Assembly: GCA_030950585.1 (NCBI GenBank)
Contig: JAUZRG010000018.1
Coordinates: 1-64,000 of the forward strand
Reading direction: 5' to 3'
Source of the DNA: Mariprofundaceae bacterium
Lineage (GTDB): Bacteria; Pseudomonadota; Zetaproteobacteria; Mariprofundales; Mariprofundaceae
DNA: 64,000 nt
In this document: one piece after another, positions 1 through 8,992 of the stretch
How positions within the stretch are numbered: the stretch's first letter is position 1
Layout of the letters: each line of letters begins with the position of its first letter
Notes under the pieces: generated by a model
What the model was told of the DNA's origin: nothing
The model's input: only the letters and a program-made list of their open reading frames with translations
Database searches by the model: none
Translations under genes and position numbers: made by a program

Positions 1-190
1 CTTCCGCACAACAGATGTGACTGGAAGTGTGACATTACCTGAAGGCACCGAAATGGTTATGCCTGGTGATAATGTTGCTATGAACGTGACGTTAATTACA
101 CCTATCGCCATGGATAAAGAACTTCGTTTCGCTATCCGTGAGGGTGGTCGTACTGTTGGTGCCGGTGTTGTCACCGAAATTAGTAAGTAA
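1..190 (+). CDS. tuf: Elongation factor Tu, C-terminal fragment
   Basis: The first 63 codons in frame from base 2 encode the last beta-barrel domain of EF-Tu, the GTPase that delivers aminoacyl-tRNA to the ribosome. The segment FRTTDVTG, the MVMPGDNV stretch and the terminal [13 protein letters not shown] are hallmark domain III sequence. The start lies upstream of the window, so only the 3' end is visible; it ends in TAA 12 bases before rpsJ. Position directly before rpsJ is the classic str-S10 junction, so the gene probably feeds transcription into the ribosomal operon. Confidence 0.97.
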   Translation, partial: FRTTDVTGSVTLPEGTEMVMPGDNVAMNVTLITPIAMDKELRFAIREGGRTVGAGVVTEISK

Positions 191-202
191 AGGGGTCTGA
201 TA

Positions 203-511
203 GTGGCGACTCAAAGCATACGTATTCGCTTAAAAGCCTTTGATCATGGTATCTTGGACAAAAGTGCTCAAGATATTGTGGTAACGGCTAAGCGTACTGG
301 CGCGAGTGTACGTGGTCCGGTTCCATTACCGACACGTATTGAAAAATTTTGTGTGATCCGTTCACCTCATGTGAACAAAGATTCTCGCGAACAATTCGAA
401 ATTCGTACACACAAACGCATGTTGGATATTGATAATCCAACACCACAAACAGTGGATGCGTTGATGAAACTTGATCTTCCGTCCGGCGTGGACGTTGAGA
501 TCAAACTCTGA
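203..511 (+). CDS. rpsJ: 30S ribosomal protein S10
   Basis: The 102-residue product is S10, a 30S head protein that is also known as the NusE antitermination factor. The N-terminal [12 protein letters not shown] block and the RTHKRMLDI block are diagnostic, and the length is normal. The start is GTG at 203, with AAAGG in the tuf stop region as ribosome binding site. It is the first gene of the S10 block, 12 bases after tuf. Confidence 0.98.
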   Translation: MATQSIRIRLKAFDHGILDKSAQDIVVTAKRTGASVRGPVPLPTRIEKFCVIRSPHVNKDSREQFEIRTHKRMLDIDNPTPQTVDALMKLDLPSGVDVEIKL

Positions 512-530
512 TTCCGGGAGGTCATGAATT

Positions 531-1151
531 ATGGCAGGATTAATCGCCCGAAAATCGGGTATGACTCAAGTTTTTGCTGAAAATGGACATGCTGTCCCAG
601 TGACAGTTCTTGAAATTGAACCTTGTAAAGTTATTGCAATCCGCACTGCTGATGCTGATGGCTATGAAGCTGTTCAGGTTGGCTATGGCAAGGAAGCTCG
701 TCACACAAGTCGTGCTGTTCAAGGTCATTATGCTAAACAAGGGCAAGACGTGATGCGTTCTTTGAAAGAATTTCGCACAGAAATTCCGTCTTCTTTCAAG
801 TTAGGTCAAGATTTGACAGCATCTATGTTTGAAGCTGGTCAAAAAGTAGACGTTTCTGGAACATCTAAAGGTCGTGGCTTTGCTGGTGTAATGAAGCGTT
901 GGAACTTTGCAGGTGGTCGTGCAACTCATGGTGCGGAAAAAACGCATCGTCAAATGGGTTCTACTGGTCAATGTCAAGATCCAGGCCGTGTTTTTCCAGG
1001 TAAGAAAATGCCAGGGCATTATGGTGCAGAACGCTCTACAGTTGAATGTCTAACTGTTGTGCGTGTGGATGAAAATCGTTTACTAGTTAAAGGCGCAGTT
1101 CCTGGCTCACGTGGTGGTCTAGTTGAAGTTCGCTTGGCTAAGAAGGGGTAA
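531..1151 (+). CDS. rplC: 50S ribosomal protein L3
   Basis: This 206-residue protein is L3, an early-assembly 50S protein whose loop reaches the peptidyl transferase centre. The start MAGLIARKSGMTQVF, the SKGRGFAGVMKRW segment and the central GGRATHGAEKTHR loop are L3 signatures. GGGAGG lies about 8 bases before the ATG. rplD follows after 5 bases, so translation is probably coupled. Confidence 0.98.
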   Translation: MAGLIARKSGMTQVFAENGHAVPVTVLEIEPCKVIAIRTADADGYEAVQVGYGKEARHTSRAVQGHYAKQGQDVMRSLKEFRTEIPSSFKLGQDLTASMFEAGQKVDVSGTSKGRGFAGVMKRWNFAGGRATHGAEKTHRQMGSTGQCQDPGRVFPGKKMPGHYGAERSTVECLTVVRVDENRLLVKGAVPGSRGGLVEVRLAKKG

Positions 1152-1156
1152 TCCAA

Positions 1157-1777
1157 ATGCCAGAAATTAATGTAGTAGATCAACAGAATAATCAAGTTGG
1201 TACACGTGAATTGAGTGAAAAGGTTTTTGGTCTGGATTCAGATGAAGGTTTTGTTCATCGTGTTTATTCAGCTTTAAGCTTAGGTCAACGTGCTGGTACA
1301 CATAAAGTTAAGACATGTGCCGAAGTTTCTGGTGGTGGTAGAAAACCATGGAAACAGAAAGGTACAGGACGTGCTCGTCAGGGCTCTACTCGTTCTGCAC
1401 AATGGCGTCATGGTGGTGTTGCTCACGGACCAGAAGTTCGTGGTTATGCTTCTCGTATCAATAAAAAAGAGCGTCGTCGTGCGATGTGCTTGCTTTTATC
1501 TGATGCTGTACGTCAAGGTCAACTGATTGTTGTTGATGACGTAAGCTTTGAACAAATTAAAACAAAACAGTTCGTTGGCTTTTTTGATGCTCTAGGCGTC
1601 TCTAAAGGTGTGTTAGTGTTAGATGACTCTAATGTAAATGTTGAACGTTCTGGTCGTAATGTTCTTGGTGCAAAAATTGTTCGTAGTGGACAACTTAATT
1701 TGCAAGATGTTTTGAAATATGATCATCTTGTCATGACTAGCTCTGCTGTTGATAAATTTGAAGGGAGTTTAGTATGA
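1157..1777 (+). CDS. rplD: 50S ribosomal protein L4
   Basis: This 206-residue protein is L4, which lines the peptide exit tunnel and in enterobacteria represses its own operon. The loop GGGRKPWKQKGTGRARQG (about residues 58-75) is the conserved tunnel extension. The 3' end overlaps rplW by four bases (ATGA), indicating translational coupling. I see no obvious L4-responsive leader because the region upstream of rpsJ is tuf. Another long frame inside the gene is a shadow. Confidence 0.98.
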   Translation: MPEINVVDQQNNQVGTRELSEKVFGLDSDEGFVHRVYSALSLGQRAGTHKVKTCAEVSGGGRKPWKQKGTGRARQGSTRSAQWRHGGVAHGPEVRGYASRINKKERRRAMCLLLSDAVRQGQLIVVDDVSFEQIKTKQFVGFFDALGVSKGVLVLDDSNVNVERSGRNVLGAKIVRSGQLNLQDVLKYDHLVMTSSAVDKFEGSLV

Positions 1778-2076
1778 GTGCAAACTATGAGCACTTTAAA
1801 ATCCTTCGCCGTCCAGTAATTACTGAAAAAAGCGTCGCTTCTCAAGGTGAGAATAATCAATATGTTATTCAAGTTGCACCTGATGCTAATAAAAATCAGG
1901 TCAAGGCAGCGATTGAGTCAATTTTTGAAGTGAAAGTTGAAAAAGTTCAGGTTATTAACTTGCCTGGAAAAGAAAAACGTCGTGGGAATCATGTTGGCCG
2001 TAGAACGGGTAGTCGCAAGGCTGTGATTCGTCTTTCTGAAGGTCAGAGTATTCCTGATATGATGGGAGAGGTTTAA
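1774..2076 (+). CDS. rplW: 50S ribosomal protein L23
   Basis: This 100-residue protein is L23, which sits at the tunnel exit and docks trigger factor and SRP. The N-terminal LRRPVITEKS block and the IESIFEVKVEKVQVINLPGK region are characteristic. The start overlaps the rplD stop as ATGA, and rplB begins 3 bases after the stop. Confidence 0.98.
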   Translation: MSANYEHFKILRRPVITEKSVASQGENNQYVIQVAPDANKNQVKAAIESIFEVKVEKVQVINLPGKEKRRGNHVGRRTGSRKAVIRLSEGQSIPDMMGEV

Positions 2077-2079
2077 GAC

Positions 2080-2910
2080 ATGGCATTAAAAGCGCTGAAA
2101 CCTACGACAAATGGTTCGCGTGGTCGGGTTGCTGCAGTTGACGCATCTTTGCATAAAGGTCGCCCCGAACGCACCTTGACTCAAGGTATATCTAAAAAGG
2201 CTGGACGTAATAACTACGGCCGTATTACTACTCGTCATCAGGGTGGTGGACACAAACGTTTGTACCGTCTGATTGACTTCAAACGCAATAATATTGGTGT
2301 CTCTGGAACGGTCGATCGCATTGAGTATGACCCGAATAGGACAGCTCATATTGCATTAGTTGTTTTCAGCAACGGAGAAAAGCGCTATATTCTCGCCCCG
2401 TTGGGATTGAGAGCTGGTGATACAGTGATGAGTGGTGCTGAAGCTGAAGTTAGTCTTGGTAATGCTTTGCCTCTAAAAAACATTCGTGTTGGTAGTGTTG
2501 TCCATAATGTAGAGATGAAACCCGGTAAGGGTGGACAGCTGGCACGTAGTGCTGGTACATCGATTCAACTTATGGGTAAAGAAGGCGCTCGCGCTATTCT
2601 TAAGCTTCCATCAGGTGAGTTTCGTCGTGTAGATATTCGCTGTATGGCATCTATTGGCGCGATGGGAAATGCAGATCATTCTAACCGTAAGATTGGTAAA
2701 GCTGGTCGCTCACGTTGGTTAGGCATTCGCCCAACAGTACGTGGTGTTGTTATGAATCCTGTAGATCATCCGCATGGTGGTGGTGAAGGTCGTACTTCGG
2801 GTGGTCGTCATCCAGTTACGCCTTGGGGTGTTCCAACAAAGGGTCATAAGACTCGCAAAAAGAATAAAGCTTCGGATCGTGATATCATCCGTCGTCGTAA
2901 GGTGAGGTAA
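2080..2910 (+). CDS. rplB: 50S ribosomal protein L2
   Basis: This 276-residue protein is L2, required for subunit association and peptidyl transfer. [19 protein letters not shown] near residues 43-61 and the C-terminal [14 protein letters not shown] loop (with the conserved His near the active centre) are unmistakable. The length is that of the family. rpsS follows after 6 bases. Confidence 0.99.
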   Translation: MALKALKPTTNGSRGRVAAVDASLHKGRPERTLTQGISKKAGRNNYGRITTRHQGGGHKRLYRLIDFKRNNIGVSGTVDRIEYDPNRTAHIALVVFSNGEKRYILAPLGLRAGDTVMSGAEAEVSLGNALPLKNIRVGSVVHNVEMKPGKGGQLARSAGTSIQLMGKEGARAILKLPSGEFRRVDIRCMASIGAMGNADHSNRKIGKAGRSRWLGIRPTVRGVVMNPVDHPHGGGEGRTSGGRHPVTPWGVPTKGHKTRKKNKASDRDIIRRRKVR

Positions 2911-2916
2911 TAAGCT

Positions 2917-3198
2917 ATGTCACGTTCCTTGAAGAAAGGTCCTTATATTCAAGCTTCCTTACAAAAGAAGGTTGATGCTGCGAAGGAAGGTAGTAAGTCT
3001 GTTATTAAGACTTGGTCCAGACGATCTACGATTGCACCTGATTTTGTTGGTATGAACTTTGCTGTCCATAATGGGAATAAATTTATTCCTGTTTATGTAA
3101 CAGAAAACATGGTTGGCCATAAGCTTGGAGAATTTTCTCCTACTCGTACTTACTATGGTCACGGTGCGGATAAAAAAGTTAGAAAGAGGAAAGGTTGA
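2917..3198 (+). CDS. rpsS: 30S ribosomal protein S19
   Basis: This 93-residue protein is S19, the 30S head protein that contacts the A-site tRNA and S13. [11 protein letters not shown] at the start and the [16 protein letters not shown] block near the end are diagnostic. The stop codon shares one base with the rplV ATG (TGATG). Confidence 0.98.
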   Translation: MSRSLKKGPYIQASLQKKVDAAKEGSKSVIKTWSRRSTIAPDFVGMNFAVHNGNKFIPVYVTENMVGHKLGEFSPTRTYYGHGADKKVRKRKG

Positions 3199-3542
3199 TG
3201 GAAGCTGTTGAAGTTCGCGCACTGCTGAAAAACATGCCGATTAGTCCGCAAAAATTACGTATTATTGCAGATGAAATTCGTGGTGTTCCTGTTGACCGTG
3301 CCTTGGCCGTTTTGTTATTGTCCCCTAAAAAGGGTGCTCAATTGATGGCTAAAGTGCTTACATCTGCTATTGCTAATGCAGAACAGAATAATGGATTAGA
3401 CGTGGATGAGCTGTTTGTTCGCTCCGTTCAGGTTAATGCTGGTATTACGATGAAACGTTTTCGTCCTAAAGGTATGGGTCGTATGCGTAAACGAATCAAA
3501 CGTCGCAGCCATGTTGTTGTTGGCGTTGCTCAACGCGGTTAA
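3198..3542 (+). CDS. rplV: 50S ribosomal protein L22
   Basis: This 114-residue protein is L22, whose long beta hairpin lines the exit tunnel near the macrolide site. The MPISPQKLRIIADEIRG and AIANAEQNN segments are typical, as is the hairpin GMGRMRKRIKRRSH. I chose ATG at 3198, which shares its A with the rpsS TGA, over an in-frame TTG three bases earlier. GAGGAAAGG lies just upstream. Confidence 0.97.
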   Translation: MEAVEVRALLKNMPISPQKLRIIADEIRGVPVDRALAVLLLSPKKGAQLMAKVLTSAIANAEQNNGLDVDELFVRSVQVNAGITMKRFRPKGMGRMRKRIKRRSHVVVGVAQRG

Positions 3543-3557
3543 AGGGAGTTCGATAGA

Positions 3558-4202
3558 ATGGGACAGAAAGTTAACCCTATTGGTTTTCGTTTAGGCATTA
3601 GTAGAGGCTGGGAATCTGTATGGTATGCAGATAAAGATTATGCTAAAAATTTACACGAAGATATTACAGTTCGTCAATATGTAAAACAACGCATGTTTCA
3701 TGCTGGTATTTCACGTATTGTTATCGAACGTCCTGCTGGAAAGATTAAAATCTCAGTTCACACTGCGCGTCCTGGGGTTATTATTGGTAAAAAAGGTTCG
3801 GAAATCGAATCTTTGCGTCGTGAATTAAGAGGCATGACGGGCCAAGATGTTCAAGTATATATTGTAGAAGTACGCCGTCCTGAAGCTGAAGCTCAGCTTG
3901 TTGCAGAAAATATCGCATTTCAAATTCAACGTCGAGTTGCTTTTCGTCGTGCGATGAAACGTTCTGTTCAGAATGCAATGCGTATGGGTGCCTTAGGTGT
4001 TCGTATTAATTGTGCGGGTCGTTTGGGTGGTGCTGAGATTGCACGTACTGAATGGTATCGCGAAGGTCGTGTTCCTCTACACACCTTGAGAGCTGATGTT
4101 GATTATGGTGTTGCGAAGGCTAAAACTACCTATGGTATCATTGGTATTAAGGTCTGGATTTTTAAAGGCGAAAAACTTGGCGATAGCCAAGAAAACGCTT
4201 AA
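3558..4202 (+). CDS. rpsC: 30S ribosomal protein S3
   Basis: This 214-residue protein is S3, at the mRNA entry tunnel. It has an N-terminal [13 protein letters not shown], a KH domain with the GKKGSEIE motif near residues 77-84, and the C-terminal [21 protein letters not shown] block. AAAGGGAG precedes the ATG. It is somewhat shorter at the C terminus than enterobacterial S3, which is common. Confidence 0.98.
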   Translation: MGQKVNPIGFRLGISRGWESVWYADKDYAKNLHEDITVRQYVKQRMFHAGISRIVIERPAGKIKISVHTARPGVIIGKKGSEIESLRRELRGMTGQDVQVYIVEVRRPEAEAQLVAENIAFQIQRRVAFRRAMKRSVQNAMRMGALGVRINCAGRLGGAEIARTEWYREGRVPLHTLRADVDYGVAKAKTTYGIIGIKVWIFKGEKLGDSQENA

Positions 4203-4219
4203 TTCGTCAGGGGTAAATG

Positions 4220-4642
4220 ATGTTACAACCTAAGAAGATTCGCTGGCGCAAGCATCATAAGGAACTGCAACGTATTCGTGGCAAAGGTCCACGTGGTTCG
4301 TCGCTGTCCTTTGGTGAGTTCGGTTTAAAGGCTATGGAGCCAGGCCGTATTACAGCAAGACAAATTGAAGCAACTCGTATTGCGATTACACGTCATGTTC
4401 GTCGTCAGGGTCGCTTATGGATTCGTATCTTTCCTGATTTGCCAGTGTCTAATAAACCTGCCGAAGTTCGTATGGGTAAAGGTAAAGGCGCACCAGAATA
4501 TTGGGTGGCCGCAGTACGCATTGGTCGTATCATGTACGAGATGGATGGTGTTTCTGAAGAAGTAGCACGTGAAGCCTTAACATTAGGTGCTAGCAAGTTG
4601 CCAATTAGAACTAAAATTATCTGTCGTGGAGTAGGGCGATGA
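4220..4642 (+). CDS. rplP: 50S ribosomal protein L16
   Basis: This protein of about 140 residues is L16, which positions A-site t[16 protein letters not shown] at the start and the [14 protein letters not shown] segment identify it. Two ATGs are adjacent (4217 and 4220). I prefer the second because it gives the family N terminus MLQP and better spacing from AGGGG. The end overlaps rpmC by four bases (ATGA). Confidence 0.97.
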   Translation: MLQPKKIRWRKHHKELQRIRGKGPRGSSLSFGEFGLKAMEPGRITARQIEATRIAITRHVRRQGRLWIRIFPDLPVSNKPAEVRMGKGKGAPEYWVAAVRIGRIMYEMDGVSEEVAREALTLGASKLPIRTKIICRGVGR

Positions 4643-4827
4643 GTGCTACTGAATTACGTAAACTCTCAGACGTGGATTTGAATAAACAATTGGATGTATT
4701 AGCTGAAGAAGGTATGAAGTTACGCTTTCAAAAAGCAACCATGCAGTTGTCTAATTCGGCACGTATCAAAAAGGTGCGTGGAGAGATAGCAAGAATCAAA
4801 ACTATTTTGACTGAGCGCGGAGCTTAA
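4639..4827 (+). CDS. rpmC: 50S ribosomal protein L29
   Basis: This 62-residue helical hairpin protein is L29, next to L23 at the tunnel exit. [16 protein letters not shown] and the [19 protein letters not shown] helix match the family. It is translationally coupled to rplP through ATGA, and rpsQ begins 2 bases after its stop. Confidence 0.97.
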   Translation: MSATELRKLSDVDLNKQLDVLAEEGMKLRFQKATMQLSNSARIKKVRGEIARIKTILTERGA

Positions 4828-4829
4828 TA

Positions 4830-5096
4830 ATGTCTGAAATTACTGGAAATAAGCGCATTCTTGAAGGTGTCGTAACTAGCGATAAAGCAGATAAAACTGT
4901 TGTTGTCGAAGTTGAACGTCGCTTTTTGCACCCTCGTTACCGTAAGACTATCCGCTCTCATAAAAAATACATGGCTCATGATGAAATTAATGATGCCAAA
5001 TTGGGTGATCGTGTTCGCATTGTTGAGTCCAAACCAATTTCTCGTCGCAAACGTTGGGTGCTTGAAGCAGTCATCACACGCGGCCAGCAACTTTAG
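4830..5096 (+). CDS. rpsQ: 30S ribosomal protein S17
   Basis: This 88-residue OB-fold protein is S17, a primary 16S rRNA binder. [20 protein letters not shown] and the [16 protein letters not shown] region are diagnostic, as is the terminal [10 protein letters not shown]. The C terminus is ordinary in length. Confidence 0.98.
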   Translation: MSEITGNKRILEGVVTSDKADKTVVVEVERRFLHPRYRKTIRSHKKYMAHDEINDAKLGDRVRIVESKPISRRKRWVLEAVITRGQQL

Positions 5097-5107
5097 GGAG
5101 ATCGTAA

Positions 5108-5476
5108 ATGATTCAAACTGAAACAGTTTTGGATGTTGCCGATAATTCAGGCGCAAAACGTGTTGCTTGTATTAAGGTTTTAGGTGGCTCTAAGCGTCGT
5201 TATGCTAGTGTTGGCGATGTGATCGTTGTTGCTGTTAAAGATGCTTCTCCTGGCGGTAAAGTAAAAAAAGGTGAAGTTGCACGTGCAGTAGTTGTTCGTA
5301 CAAGAAAAGAGTTTCGCCGTGCTGATGGTAGCTCTATTCGTTTTGATACGAATTCAGCGGTTTTGCTTTCTAAGCAAGGTGAGCCTATTGGTACCCGTAT
5401 TTTTGGTCCTGTTACACGTGAATTAAGAGCGAAGGGATATATGAAAATCATTTCCTTAGCTCCTGAAGTTTTATAA
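5108..5476 (+). CDS. rplN: 50S ribosomal protein L14
   Basis: This 122-residue protein is L14, which forms an intersubunit bridge. [18 protein letters not shown] at the start, [15 protein letters not shown] and [13 protein letters not shown] are family blocks. TAGGGAG is placed about 6 bases before the ATG. Confidence 0.99.
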   Translation: MIQTETVLDVADNSGAKRVACIKVLGGSKRRYASVGDVIVVAVKDASPGGKVKKGEVARAVVVRTRKEFRRADGSSIRFDTNSAVLLSKQGEPIGTRIFGPVTRELRAKGYMKIISLAPEVL

Positions 5477-5488
5477 GGAGTCTAGGCT

Positions 5489-5809
5489 GTGCAAAAAGTT
5501 CGTATCCGCAGGGATGATGAAGTCGTTGTAAGCGTTGGTCGTGATAAAGGCGAACGTGGTAAAGTCATTCGTGTGCAAGCAGAAGAAGGTCGTGTCTTAG
5601 TTTCTAAGGTTAACATGATCAAGCGTCATACACGTGCCACACAAAGCAATGCTGGTGGCATTATAGAAAAAGAAGCTCCCGTTTCAATTTCTAATGTACA
5701 GTTTTATTGCTCAAACTGTGACCAAGGTGTCCGTTTAGGCATGAAGCTATTAGAAGATGGAGCAAAAGTTCGTCATTGCCGTAAATGCGGTGAAGTTGTG
5801 GATAATTAG
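5489..5809 (+). CDS. rplX: 50S ribosomal protein L24, zinc-ribbon form
   Basis: This 106-residue protein is L24, an assembly initiator with a KOW motif (VGRDKGERGKVIRV, about residues 17-30). The C-terminal third carries two CxxC pairs (YCSNC and HCRKC), a zinc ribbon found in many L24 proteins but absent from E. coli L24. The start is GTG at 5489, preceded by AAGGAG at the end of rplN. Confidence 0.97.
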   Translation: MQKVRIRRDDEVVVSVGRDKGERGKVIRVQAEEGRVLVSKVNMIKRHTRATQSNAGGIIEKEAPVSISNVQFYCSNCDQGVRLGMKLLEDGAKVRHCRKCGEVVDN

Positions 5810-5818
5810 AGGTAAACG

Positions 5819-6358
5819 ATGGCTCGATTAAAGTCAGAATATCAGCAGACTGTAGTTCCTGCACTGCAACAGAAATTTGCCTATAAAAATGTCATGCAAA
5901 TTCCTGCAATTACTAAAATTGTGGTAAACATGGGTGTTGGTGAAGCGTCTCAGAATGCTAAGCTTATCACTGGTGCCGTAGACGATATGACAAAGATTAC
6001 GGGTCAAAAACCTGTGGTAACACGTGCAAGAAAATCTATTGCAAACTTCAAATTACGTGAAGGTATGCCAGTAGGTTGTAGAGTAACACTACGTGGTCAA
6101 CGCATGTGGGAATTCCTTGATCGTTTGATCAACATTTCCTTACCACGTATTAGAGATTTTAAGGGTGTAAGTCCAAAGTCCTTTGATGGACGTGGAAACT
6201 ATACTCTAGGCATCAGGGAACAAATTATCTTTCCTGAAATTGATTACGATAAAGTTGATCGTGTTCGTGGTATGGATATTACTATCTGTACAACAGCCTC
6301 AAAGAATGAGGAAGGCCTGGAGTTGTTGAAGGGTTTTAACATGCCCTTCCGTAAGTAA
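5819..6358 (+). CDS. rplE: 50S ribosomal protein L5
   Basis: This 179-residue protein is L5, a 5S rRNA binder in the central protuberance. [18 protein letters not shown], the [19 protein letters not shown] block and [17 protein letters not shown] are diagnostic. AGAGG lies before the ATG. It is full length. Confidence 0.99.
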   Translation: MARLKSEYQQTVVPALQQKFAYKNVMQIPAITKIVVNMGVGEASQNAKLITGAVDDMTKITGQKPVVTRARKSIANFKLREGMPVGCRVTLRGQRMWEFLDRLINISLPRIRDFKGVSPKSFDGRGNYTLGIREQIIFPEIDYDKVDRVRGMDITICTTASKNEEGLELLKGFNMPFRK

Positions 6359-6368
6359 GGAGAACGAA

Positions 6369-6554
6369 ATGGCCAGTAAAGCAATGATCGCTAAAGCCAA
6401 CCGGAAGCCCAAATTTAAGGTTCGTGCTTATACGCGCTGTTCACTTTGTGGTCGCCCACATTCAGTGTATCGTAAGTTTGGTATTTGCCGTATTTGTTTA
6501 CGTCAACGTGCCTTAGCAGGCGAAATGCCCGGTATGGTTAAATCGAGTTGGTAA
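6369..6554 (+). CDS. rpsN: 30S ribosomal protein S14, zinc-dependent short form
   Basis: This 61-residue protein is the short, zinc-binding S14. It keeps two CxxC pairs ([20 protein letters not shown]), whereas the zinc-free form is about 100 residues with an insertion. [16 protein letters not shown] and the C-terminal [11 protein letters not shown] fit. It lies at the usual spc-operon place between rplE and rpsH. Confidence 0.98.
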   Translation: MASKAMIAKANRKPKFKVRAYTRCSLCGRPHSVYRKFGICRICLRQRALAGEMPGMVKSSW

Positions 6555-6570
6555 TCAGGAGAGTAGTGCG

Positions 6571-6966
6571 ATGATGTCAGATCCGATTTCTGATATGTTA
6601 ACACGCATTCGCAATGCGCAGTTAGCAGGATTAGAGAAAGTAGAAATGCCCTCTTCTAAAGTTAAAGAGGCTATTGCAGATATTTTGAAAAGAGAAGGTT
6701 TTCTTTTTTCAGCAAAAGTTTATAATAACAAAGGTTTTCGCTTTTTGCGCGTTGGTCTTCGTTATGATGACGACGGCAAAGCAGTAATACGTGAAATTAA
6801 ACGTATATCTAAACCTGGTCGTAGGGTTTATGCTTCTGTGCAAGAGTTACCTCGTGTGAAAAATGGTTTTGGTATTGCGATTATCAGTACATCACGTGGC
6901 ATCATGACAGATAAAAGAGCACGCAAAACAAACGCTGGCGGCGAAATTCTGTGTACAGTCTTTTAG
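6571..6966 (+). CDS. rpsH: 30S ribosomal protein S8
   Basis: This 131-residue protein is S8, a central 16S rRNA binder; in E. coli it represses the spc operon. DPISDMLTRIRNAQ and the C-terminal SRGIMTDKRARKTNAGGEILCTVF match the family. Two tandem ATGs (6571, 6574) are possible starts, and AGGAGAG suits either. Confidence 0.98.
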   Translation: MMSDPISDMLTRIRNAQLAGLEKVEMPSSKVKEAIADILKREGFLFSAKVYNNKGFRFLRVGLRYDDDGKAVIREIKRISKPGRRVYASVQELPRVKNGFGIAIISTSRGIMTDKRARKTNAGGEILCTVF

Positions 6967-6976
6967 GTGGTAAATA

Positions 6977-7510
6977 ATGTCTCGAGTTGGTAAAAAATCA
7001 ATCAGCATTCCATCTGGAGTGAATGTAACAATCAGTGCTACAGATTTATCAGTAAAAGGACCTAAGGGTGAATTATCTTCACCTCTTTTTCCTGGGATTA
7101 CCGCTTCTGTAGCTGAAAATGAAGTTAGTTTGCAATGCGATAACTTAACAAGTAAATCTAGCAAAGCTAATTACGGCATGGCTAGAGCATTGTTGGCTAA
7201 TAATATTCTTGGTGTATCATGTGGATTTACACGTACGTTAGAATTACGTGGTGTAGGTTATAGAGCACAGGTTCAGGGTTCAAAGCTTAATTTGTCTTTG
7301 GGTTTCTCTCATCCTGTTGAGTATCCAGTCCCACAAGGCATTGAGATTAAAGTAGATAAGAGCTTGATTCATATCCACGGTGTTGATAAACAAACTGTGG
7401 GTCAAATTGCGTCGGAAATTCGGGCCTTTCGCCCACCTGAGCCATATAAAGGCAAGGGTGTTCGTTACCAGAATGAACGCGTAATCATGAAAGAAGGCAA
7501 GAAGAGTTAG
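6977..7510 (+). CDS. rplF: 50S ribosomal protein L6
   Basis: This 177-residue protein is L6, near the GTPase-associated centre. It has two repeated domains; SRVGKKSISIPSGV starts the first, and the C-terminal RPPEPYKGKGVRY motif ends the second. The length is normal. Confidence 0.98.
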   Translation: MSRVGKKSISIPSGVNVTISATDLSVKGPKGELSSPLFPGITASVAENEVSLQCDNLTSKSSKANYGMARALLANNILGVSCGFTRTLELRGVGYRAQVQGSKLNLSLGFSHPVEYPVPQGIEIKVDKSLIHIHGVDKQTVGQIASEIRAFRPPEPYKGKGVRYQNERVIMKEGKKS

Positions 7511-7522
7511 GCGAGGGTTTAC

Positions 7523-7876
7523 ATGTCTGCAAAACGTTATTCATACAATGCAGCAGAGCGTCGTAAACGGCGTGTTCGTGCTGCGGTTAAAGCTTCTGGT
7601 CGTCTCCGTTTGAGCGTTTTTCGTTCATCACGGCATATTTATGCCCAGATCATCAATGATGTAGAGGGTAGCACTCTTGCTGCTGCTTCTAGTCTTGAGT
7701 CTGGTGTAGATGGTGGAAGTAACCAAGAAGCTGCAAAAGCTGTTGGTGCATTATTAGCAGAGCGAGCTAAAGCTGCTGGTATTGAAGAAGTTGCATTTGA
7801 TCGTGGTTCATATCCATATCATGGTCGTGTTAAAGTGTTGGCTGAGGCTGCACGCGAAAATGGTTTGAAGTTTTAG
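7523..7876 (+). CDS. rplR: 50S ribosomal protein L18
   Basis: This 117-residue protein is L18, a 5S rRNA binder. [20 protein letters not shown] and the terminal [22 protein letters not shown] are conserved L18 blocks. It sits between rplF and rpsE as usual. Confidence 0.98.
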   Translation: MSAKRYSYNAAERRKRRVRAAVKASGRLRLSVFRSSRHIYAQIINDVEGSTLAAASSLESGVDGGSNQEAAKAVGALLAERAKAAGIEEVAFDRGSYPYHGRVKVLAEAARENGLKF

Positions 7877-7884
7877 GAGCTGGA

Positions 7885-8364
7885 ATGTTCAATGCTGAAG
7901 AATTGAATTTGACTGAAAAACTAGTACACATTAACCGTGTGGCTAAAGTTGTTGCTGGTGGACGACGTTTCGGTTTTACTGCCTTGATGGTTGTTGGCGA
8001 TGGTGAAGGCCATGTTGGTTTTGGCCATGCTAAAGCTAAAGAGGTTCCTGAGGCGATTCGTAAGGCCAAAGAAGAGGCAATACGCTCTCTTATCTTTGTT
8101 CCGCGTCGTGATCAGACGATTTATTACCCTGTTATTGGGCGTCAAGATGCATCACGTGTGATGTTGAAGCCTGCTAGTGAAGGTACTGGTGTTATTGCGG
8201 GTAGTACGATTCGTGCTGTGTTGGATGCTGTTGGTATTAAAGACGTGTTGACCAAGGCCTTGGGTTCAAGAAACCCACTTAACCTTGTTCGTGCAGTTTT
8301 TGATGGTTTGCAACAGTTAGAAAGCCCAGAGCAAGTTGCTGCACGCCGTGGTAAGGGGAATTAA
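7885..8364 (+). CDS. rpsE: 30S ribosomal protein S5
   Basis: This 159-residue protein is S5, involved in mRNA unwinding and decoding fidelity. [19 protein letters not shown] (double-stranded-RNA-like N domain) and the [15 protein letters not shown] helix are signatures. The C domain contains [20 protein letters not shown]. The start is ATG at 7885 after AGGAG. Confidence 0.98.
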   Translation: MFNAEELNLTEKLVHINRVAKVVAGGRRFGFTALMVVGDGEGHVGFGHAKAKEVPEAIRKAKEEAIRSLIFVPRRDQTIYYPVIGRQDASRVMLKPASEGTGVIAGSTIRAVLDAVGIKDVLTKALGSRNPLNLVRAVFDGLQQLESPEQVAARRGKGN

Positions 8365-8366
8365 TC

Positions 8367-8549
8367 ATGGCAGTAATCAGAGCTAAGCAAGTGAAAAGTG
8401 CAATTGGCTATCCTAAAGATCAAAAAGCAACTGTAAAAGGTCTTGGTTTCCGTCGATTGCAGCAAACTGTAGAACTGGAAGATACAGCATCCATTCGTGG
8501 TATGCTTAACAAGGTGAAACACCTAGTTAAGATCGAGGAAGCATCATGA
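8367..8549 (+). CDS. rpmD: 50S ribosomal protein L30
   Basis: This 60-residue protein is L30. The [24 protein letters not shown]-type core is recognisable, as is [13 protein letters not shown] at the end. It begins 2 bases after rpsE and overlaps rplO by four bases (ATGA). Confidence 0.97.
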   Translation: MAVIRAKQVKSAIGYPKDQKATVKGLGFRRLQQTVELEDTASIRGMLNKVKHLVKIEEAS

Positions 8550-8992
8550 AGCTTAATGCCTTACAATCAACAAAGGGTTCTCGTTCAACTCGTAACCGTC
8601 GTGGTATGGGTATTGGATCTGGTAATGGTAAAACAGGTGGCCGTGGTCACAAAGGTCAGAAGTCACGTTCTGGTGGTAAAGTAGCACGTGGATTTGAAGG
8701 TGGACAAATGCCTTTGATTCGTCGTGTGCCTAAACGTGGTTTTACTTCAATGGCAAAAGGTTACCAAATCATTAACTTGATTGACCTTGCGCGTTTTGAT
8801 GCTGATTCAAAAGTTGATGCTGCTTCATTGTATGCAATTGGCTTGGTTCGGAATGCAACAGATCCTATTAAGTTATTGGGTAATGGTGAGCTTACATCAA
8901 AGCTAGAGATTCATGTGACTGCTGCGTCTACATCTGCACAGAAAGCTGTTGAAGCTAGTGATGGAAGTCTGAGTCTTTCTGGAGCCAAATAA
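8546..8992 (+). CDS. rplO: 50S ribosomal protein L15
   Basis: This 148-residue protein is L15, a late-assembly 50S protein. The glycine-rich N terminus ([23 protein letters not shown]) is diagnostic, followed by [17 protein letters not shown]. Its TAA shares a base with the secY ATG. Confidence 0.97.
   Translation: MKLNALQSTKGSRSTRNRRGMGIGSGNGKTGGRGHKGQKSRSGGKVARGFEGGQMPLIRRVPKRGFTSMAKGYQIINLIDLARFDADSKVDAASLYAIGLVRNATDPIKLLGNGELTSKLEIHVTAASTSAQKAVEASDGSLSLSGAK

Noticed and set aside
1290-1526. 78-codon frame within rplD
   Set aside because: It is an alternative frame of a clear L4 gene with no motif.
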